DNA from: Flavobacteriales bacterium UBA2426
GTDB taxonomy: Bacteria; Bacteroidota; Bacteroidia; Flavobacteriales_F; PHOS-HE28
Assembly (NCBI GenBank): GCA_002342985.1
Contig: DDRC01000222.1
Coordinates: 877 to 17,521 of the forward strand
DNA: 16,645 bases
Reading direction: 5' to 3'
Shown here: piece by piece, positions 15,801 to 16,645 of the stretch
How positions within the stretch are numbered: position 1 is the stretch's first letter
Layout of the letters: each line of letters starts with the position of its first letter
The notes under the pieces: model-generated
What the model saw: the letters and a program-made list of their open reading frames with translations, nothing else
Told to the model about the DNA's origin: nothing
The model's database searches: none
Translations under genes and position numbers: made by a program

Positions 15801-15879
15801 CATCGGCGACCGCATCCGCTTCGTGCTGGCCCTGCACCAGCTGGACCCCACGCGGATCATGCGCCGCATCCGGCCCTAG
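12838..15879 (+). CDS. Exported M1-family metallopeptidase with a C-terminal beta-barrel-like domain
   Basis: This 1013-residue protein has an arginine-rich signal peptide cut near AIAQ-DYFQQ. The M1 part (about residues 30-545) has the exopeptidase motif GGGMEYP with Glu360, and the zinc site HEVGHNWFYG with His381, His385 and catalytic Glu382, with the third ligand Glu404 in WMDEGLNS (HExxH-18-E). All catalytic residues are present, so it should cleave N-terminal residues from peptides. From about residue 630 to the end, alternating hydrophobic/polar strands with turns, such as GWQVGVVAHNMGF, IHLGLSLRSAS and GSGSWLVAVNAEIDFPF, suggest an outer-membrane beta barrel, though the last residue is not the usual aromatic. 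Residues 536-601, between the halves, have unusual codon use. The frame extends upstream, but ATG at 12838 fits the signal peptide and lies 14 nt after the previous gene. The barrel call is inferred from strand pattern only. Confidence 0.88.
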   Translation: MRPIRSRGLIRRLRNASAAAVAIPLPAIAQDYFQQRVDYVIEARLDDERHVLHAHETFVYTNRAPVALDTLWIHLWPNAYRDRSTALCQQLDRLGDLSLHFAEAGDRGWIDSLDFRVGDTPVAWGLHPRHADIGWIVLPMPLQTGSTVTVSTPFRVKIPDSRFSRLGHTGQAYHLTQWYPKPAVYDRDGWHAMPYLTQGEFYGEFGSYDVTITLPDNYVVGATGSLQTAEERDRMDRMASPDWQYPEPILDPRTGKPQLNRFPASSAQMKTLRYVQDDVHDFAWFADKRFIVRKGSVALPRSGRTVTTWALFTPKNAVDWADAITYVNESVRLYSQWVGDYPYASCTALDGTISAGGGMEYPMVTIIGEASGAALDEVIAHEVGHNWFYGILGSNERDHAWMDEGLNSFLELRYMRTRYTGRESIIAEGIPGFLLGGRKVGQREALELGYRLNARRNLDQPLCLHSDAFTSSNYGTGVYMKTALAFDHLMAYLGEEAMDKCLLAYFEEWKFKHPRPEDLRKVFERESGKDLGWVFLDLIASDRKWDLKGELERDGQSWSARSTGHAILPIPVSGYSGGDSLGTVWTEPYGLLDATVKLPWPDVDRIRIDAGNRTLDIDRRNNTVRAHGLFRRRAALRFRPLFGLEQDDARTVYYAPVPAWNGHDGWQVGVVAHNMGFPPKRTEWVLAPLQALGSERIVGAARIEHHFDRIRSSVLQNIHLGLSLRSASTLHDHRASAWYEKVAASIRFDLRRDPLTKPWSHSIALRGVRLYSAAEVVGTDGALYAYRTWDDYLELRQTATDTRKLHPTAITTALTAGEDWLRGSLEAEQAFAYNARNKQVRLRAFAGTFLIQPEALAPLEAWRLSWGPQDMLFDHAYFERGARERFFSRQFIKQQGAFKTPMLQGGSGSWLVAVNAEIDFPFKFPLAAFASAGWAPVTTVTSEGRSEGTAGYAEAGIGMPLVKDMLEVWVPLYVSGRIADEEAFLRRGIGDRIRFVLALHQLDPTRIMRRIRP

Positions 15880-15926
15880 CCCGCCCACGGGCCATGGCTG
15901 CCCGACTTGCACGACCTTCGCAGCGC

Positions 15927-16645
15927 ATGCAGGCCGGCCAGCGCATCCACTTCCTCAGCGACTTCCACCTCGGGGTCCCTGATGCAGCGAGCAGCCTGGA
16001 GCGCGAGAAGCGCATCTGCGCCTTCCTGGATGAGGCGGCCAAGGATGCCGCGGAGATCCACCTGCTCGGGGACCTGTTCGACTTCTGGTTCGAGTGGAGG
16101 AAGGCCGTGCCGCGCGGGCATGTGCGGCTGCTGGGCAAGATGGCCGAGCTCACCGACCGCGGCATCCCCGTGCACCTCCACATCGGCAACCACGACATGT
16201 GGATCTTCGACTATGTGCCGACGGAGACGGGGGGGATCGTGCACCGCGAGCCCATCGTGCGCGAGTGGAACGGCAAGCGCTTCCTGATCGGCCACGGCGA
16301 TGGCCTGGGCCCGGGCGACCACGGCTACAAGCTGATCAAGGCCGTGTTCCGCAACCCCGTGTGCCAGTGGCTCTTCGCACGGCTGCATCCCAACTTCGCC
16401 ATCGCCATGGCCGAATTCTGGAGCGGCCAGAGCCGGAAGAAGAGCTATGCCAACGACCGCAAGTGGCTGGGCGCCGAACAGGAGTGGCTGGTGCAGCATT
16501 GCCGCGAGGTGCTGAGGACCGAGCGCTTCGACTACATGGTCTTCGGCCACCGCCACCTCCCCATCGACATGGAGATCGCTCCAGGGTCTCGCTACGTGAA
16601 CCTCGGCGATTGGATCAGCTACTTCACCTACGCCACCTTCGATGG
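15927..16645 (+). CDS. UDP-2,3-diacylglucosamine diphosphatase, LpxH-like (cut by window edge)
   Basis: The frame is open to the right edge and gives about 239 residues of a calcineurin-like metallophosphoesterase. Metal-site motifs appear in order: FLSDFHLG, LLGDLFDFW, IGNHDMW, FLIGHGDG with GPGDHGYK after it, and FGHRHLP near the edge, ending in RYVNLGDWISY. These match LpxH-type enzymes, which cleave UDP-2,3-diacylglucosamine to lipid X and UMP at the inner membrane in lipid A synthesis. ATG at 15927 gives MQAGQRIHFLSD, the compact N-terminus usual in this group. An upstream in-frame ATG at 15894 (14 nt after the peptidase stop) adds 11 residues and remains possible; neither has a Shine-Dalgarno site. 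Only a short C-terminal piece appears to be missing. Confidence 0.88.
   Translation, partial: MQAGQRIHFLSDFHLGVPDAASSLEREKRICAFLDEAAKDAAEIHLLGDLFDFWFEWRKAVPRGHVRLLGKMAELTDRGIPVHLHIGNHDMWIFDYVPTETGGIVHREPIVREWNGKRFLIGHGDGLGPGDHGYKLIKAVFRNPVCQWLFARLHPNFAIAMAEFWSGQSRKKSYANDRKWLGAEQEWLVQHCREVLRTERFDYMVFGHRHLPIDMEIAPGSRYVNLGDWISYFTYATFD

Overview
The window looks like a chromosomal segment of a high-GC member of the Bacteroidota, most likely Flavobacteriales or close to it. The evidence is a type IX secretion/gliding gene cluster (gldJ, a porP/sprF-family gene, porU, porV), a PorU ending in a type IX sorting-like domain, an almost complete lack of Shine-Dalgarno sites, and -7 boxes of the TAnnTTTG/TAnnTTCG kind upstream of several genes. 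The lineage is inferred from gene content; no rRNA or other phylogenetic marker is present. There are no tRNAs, rRNAs, CRISPR arrays, insertion sequences or phage genes.

Region 1 (1-6800) is the secretion locus. A divergent intergenic region (1336-1511) separates the minus-strand pair porP-like then gldJ (gldJ cut by the window edge) from the plus-strand pair porU then porV. In the known system GldJ is an outer-membrane lipoprotein needed for secretion and gliding, PorP/SprF proteins are outer-membrane partners, PorV is the outer-membrane shuttle that carries cargo, and PorU is the cell-surface C25-type protease that removes the C-terminal sorting domain from cargo.

Region 2 (6800-8234) holds two enzyme genes: ispF of the MEP isoprenoid pathway, whose start overlaps the stop of porV, and an RmlD-like sugar-nucleotide reductase preceded so closely by a promoter-like -7 box that its mRNA may be leaderless.

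Region 3 (8248 to the right edge) is a tightly packed co-directional run with a good promoter candidate in front. It encodes a LeuT-like sodium-dependent amino-acid transporter, an overlapping 47-residue single-span protein that fits a MetS-type small subunit, a membrane-anchored ComEA-like helix-hairpin-helix protein, adenine phosphoribosyltransferase, an acyl-CoA dehydrogenase, a large exported M1 metallopeptidase with a beta-barrel-like C-terminal half, and an LpxH-like lipid A phosphodiesterase cut by the right edge. Gaps are 47 nt or less and two junctions are start/stop overlaps, so much of this run is probably co-transcribed, although the genes do not form one pathway.

No clearly new system is visible. 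The points most worth checking are the peptidase-barrel architecture, a roughly 200-bp patch of atypical codon use at the joint between its two halves, the recurrent -7 boxes with very short leaders, the transporter/small-subunit pair, and the porV-ispF overlap.
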